In this document: positions 5,018-5,102 of the stretch, piece by piece
How the letters are laid out: every line of letters begins with the position of its first letter
Position numbering within the stretch: position 1 is the first letter of the stretch
Assembly (NCBI GenBank): GCA_937864895.1
Contig: CALMDF010000522.1
Location: 1-5,102 of the forward strand
Length of the DNA stretch: 5,102 nucleotides
Direction of reading: 5' to 3'
Origin: an uncultured Holophagales bacterium
GTDB lineage: Bacteria; Acidobacteriota; Thermoanaerobaculia; UBA5066
Position numbers and translations under genes: made by a program
The notes under the pieces: generated by a model
Databases searched by the model: none
What the model saw: only the letters and a program-made list of their open reading frames with translations
Told to the model about the DNA's origin: nothing

Positions 5018-5042
5018 CTCGCGTGAAGGGACAGAACGGGAG

Positions 5043-5078
5043 ACCCTCCGTGCCCCGAAGCGTCGGGTACGGAGGTCC
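5043..5078. repeat. Long imperfect hairpin
   Basis: CCTCCGTGCCCCGA (5045-5058) pairs with TCGGGTACGGAGG (5063-5075) around the loop AGCG. Seven perfect outer pairs, one mismatch or wobble and one bulged C give about a 12-bp stem. GACC on the left and GGTC on the right can prolong it slightly. It lies about 25 bp beyond the previous palindrome. It could be a structured RNA leader or a recombinase site. Confidence 0.6.
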
Positions 5079-5102
5079 GGTTGGCCTATCGCGAGGTGGG
5101 AA

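Larger units (their letters stand above)
4902..5102. mobile_element. Probable left end of an IS21-like insertion sequence, cut by window edge
   Basis: From TGTCGG at 4902, three similar segments follow with starts about 32 and 34 bp apart (4906, 4938, 4972), then a perfect palindrome and an imperfect hairpin. IS21-family elements begin 5'-TG and carry several internal copies of a roughly 20-bp transposase-binding repeat at each end, followed by a non-coding leader before istA; that is established for the family. The fit here is by layout only, since neither transposase gene nor the other end is inside the window. The alternative is a regulatory repeat cluster or a different element. Confidence 0.42.

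Noticed and set aside
5050..5100. GTG 5050 with GGGAG 7 nt upstream as the start of a right-edge gene
   Set aside because: The open frame reaches the edge after only 17 codons and lies inside the 5043-5078 hairpin. Nothing in the peptide is recognisable, so it was not called, though a transposase gene starting near here cannot be excluded.

Overview
The window is very GC-rich, and almost every codon of its larger genes ends in C or G. This points to a high-GC Gram-negative-type bacterium such as Acidobacteriota, Myxococcota or a relative. That placement rests on composition and gene content only and is tentative.

Left part (1-3727): chromosomal-type genes. On the minus strand, a two-gene unit encodes a DUF883 (ElaB/YqjD-like) membrane-anchored protein (854 to 576) and a small membrane protein whose start overlaps its stop (576 to 292). 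It is followed by the start of a DUF2007-like gene cut by the left edge (163 to 1). Divergently, on the plus strand, lie a complete beta-CASP metallo-beta-lactamase-fold ribonuclease (961-2349) and a YihY/BrkB-family membrane protein with a C-terminal winged-helix-like extension (2447-3727, with an uncertain and probably more upstream start).

Middle (3724-3890): a complete tRNA-Ala(CGC) gene with encoded CCA. A near-consensus sigma-70-type promoter precedes it, with a -35 box that overlaps the yihY stop codon. A textbook intrinsic terminator follows it.

Right part (3891-5102): this region looks acquired. First comes about 320 bp with no convincing gene. It holds three copies of a 10-bp repeat and a 13-bp repeat of the tRNA T-arm, possibly the scar of an integration event. 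Next is a complete MNT/HEPN toxin-antitoxin pair: a minimal nucleotidyltransferase antitoxin (mntA-like, about 4223-4552) overlapping a HEPN RNase toxin (hepT-like, 4521-4874) with an intact RX4HXY motif. Codon use here is visibly looser than to the left. Finally, starting 27 bp after the toxin gene, three near-identical repeats about 33 bp apart begin next to a TG dinucleotide, followed by strong palindromes. This arrangement resembles the multi-repeat left end of an IS21-type insertion sequence whose transposase genes would lie beyond the right edge.

Taken together, the tRNA gene marks a boundary between resident genes and a small accessory segment (toxin-antitoxin module plus probable insertion-sequence end). 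The individual families are known ones. The least explained sequence is the repeat and palindrome block at 4902-5078 and the spacer directly behind the tRNA.
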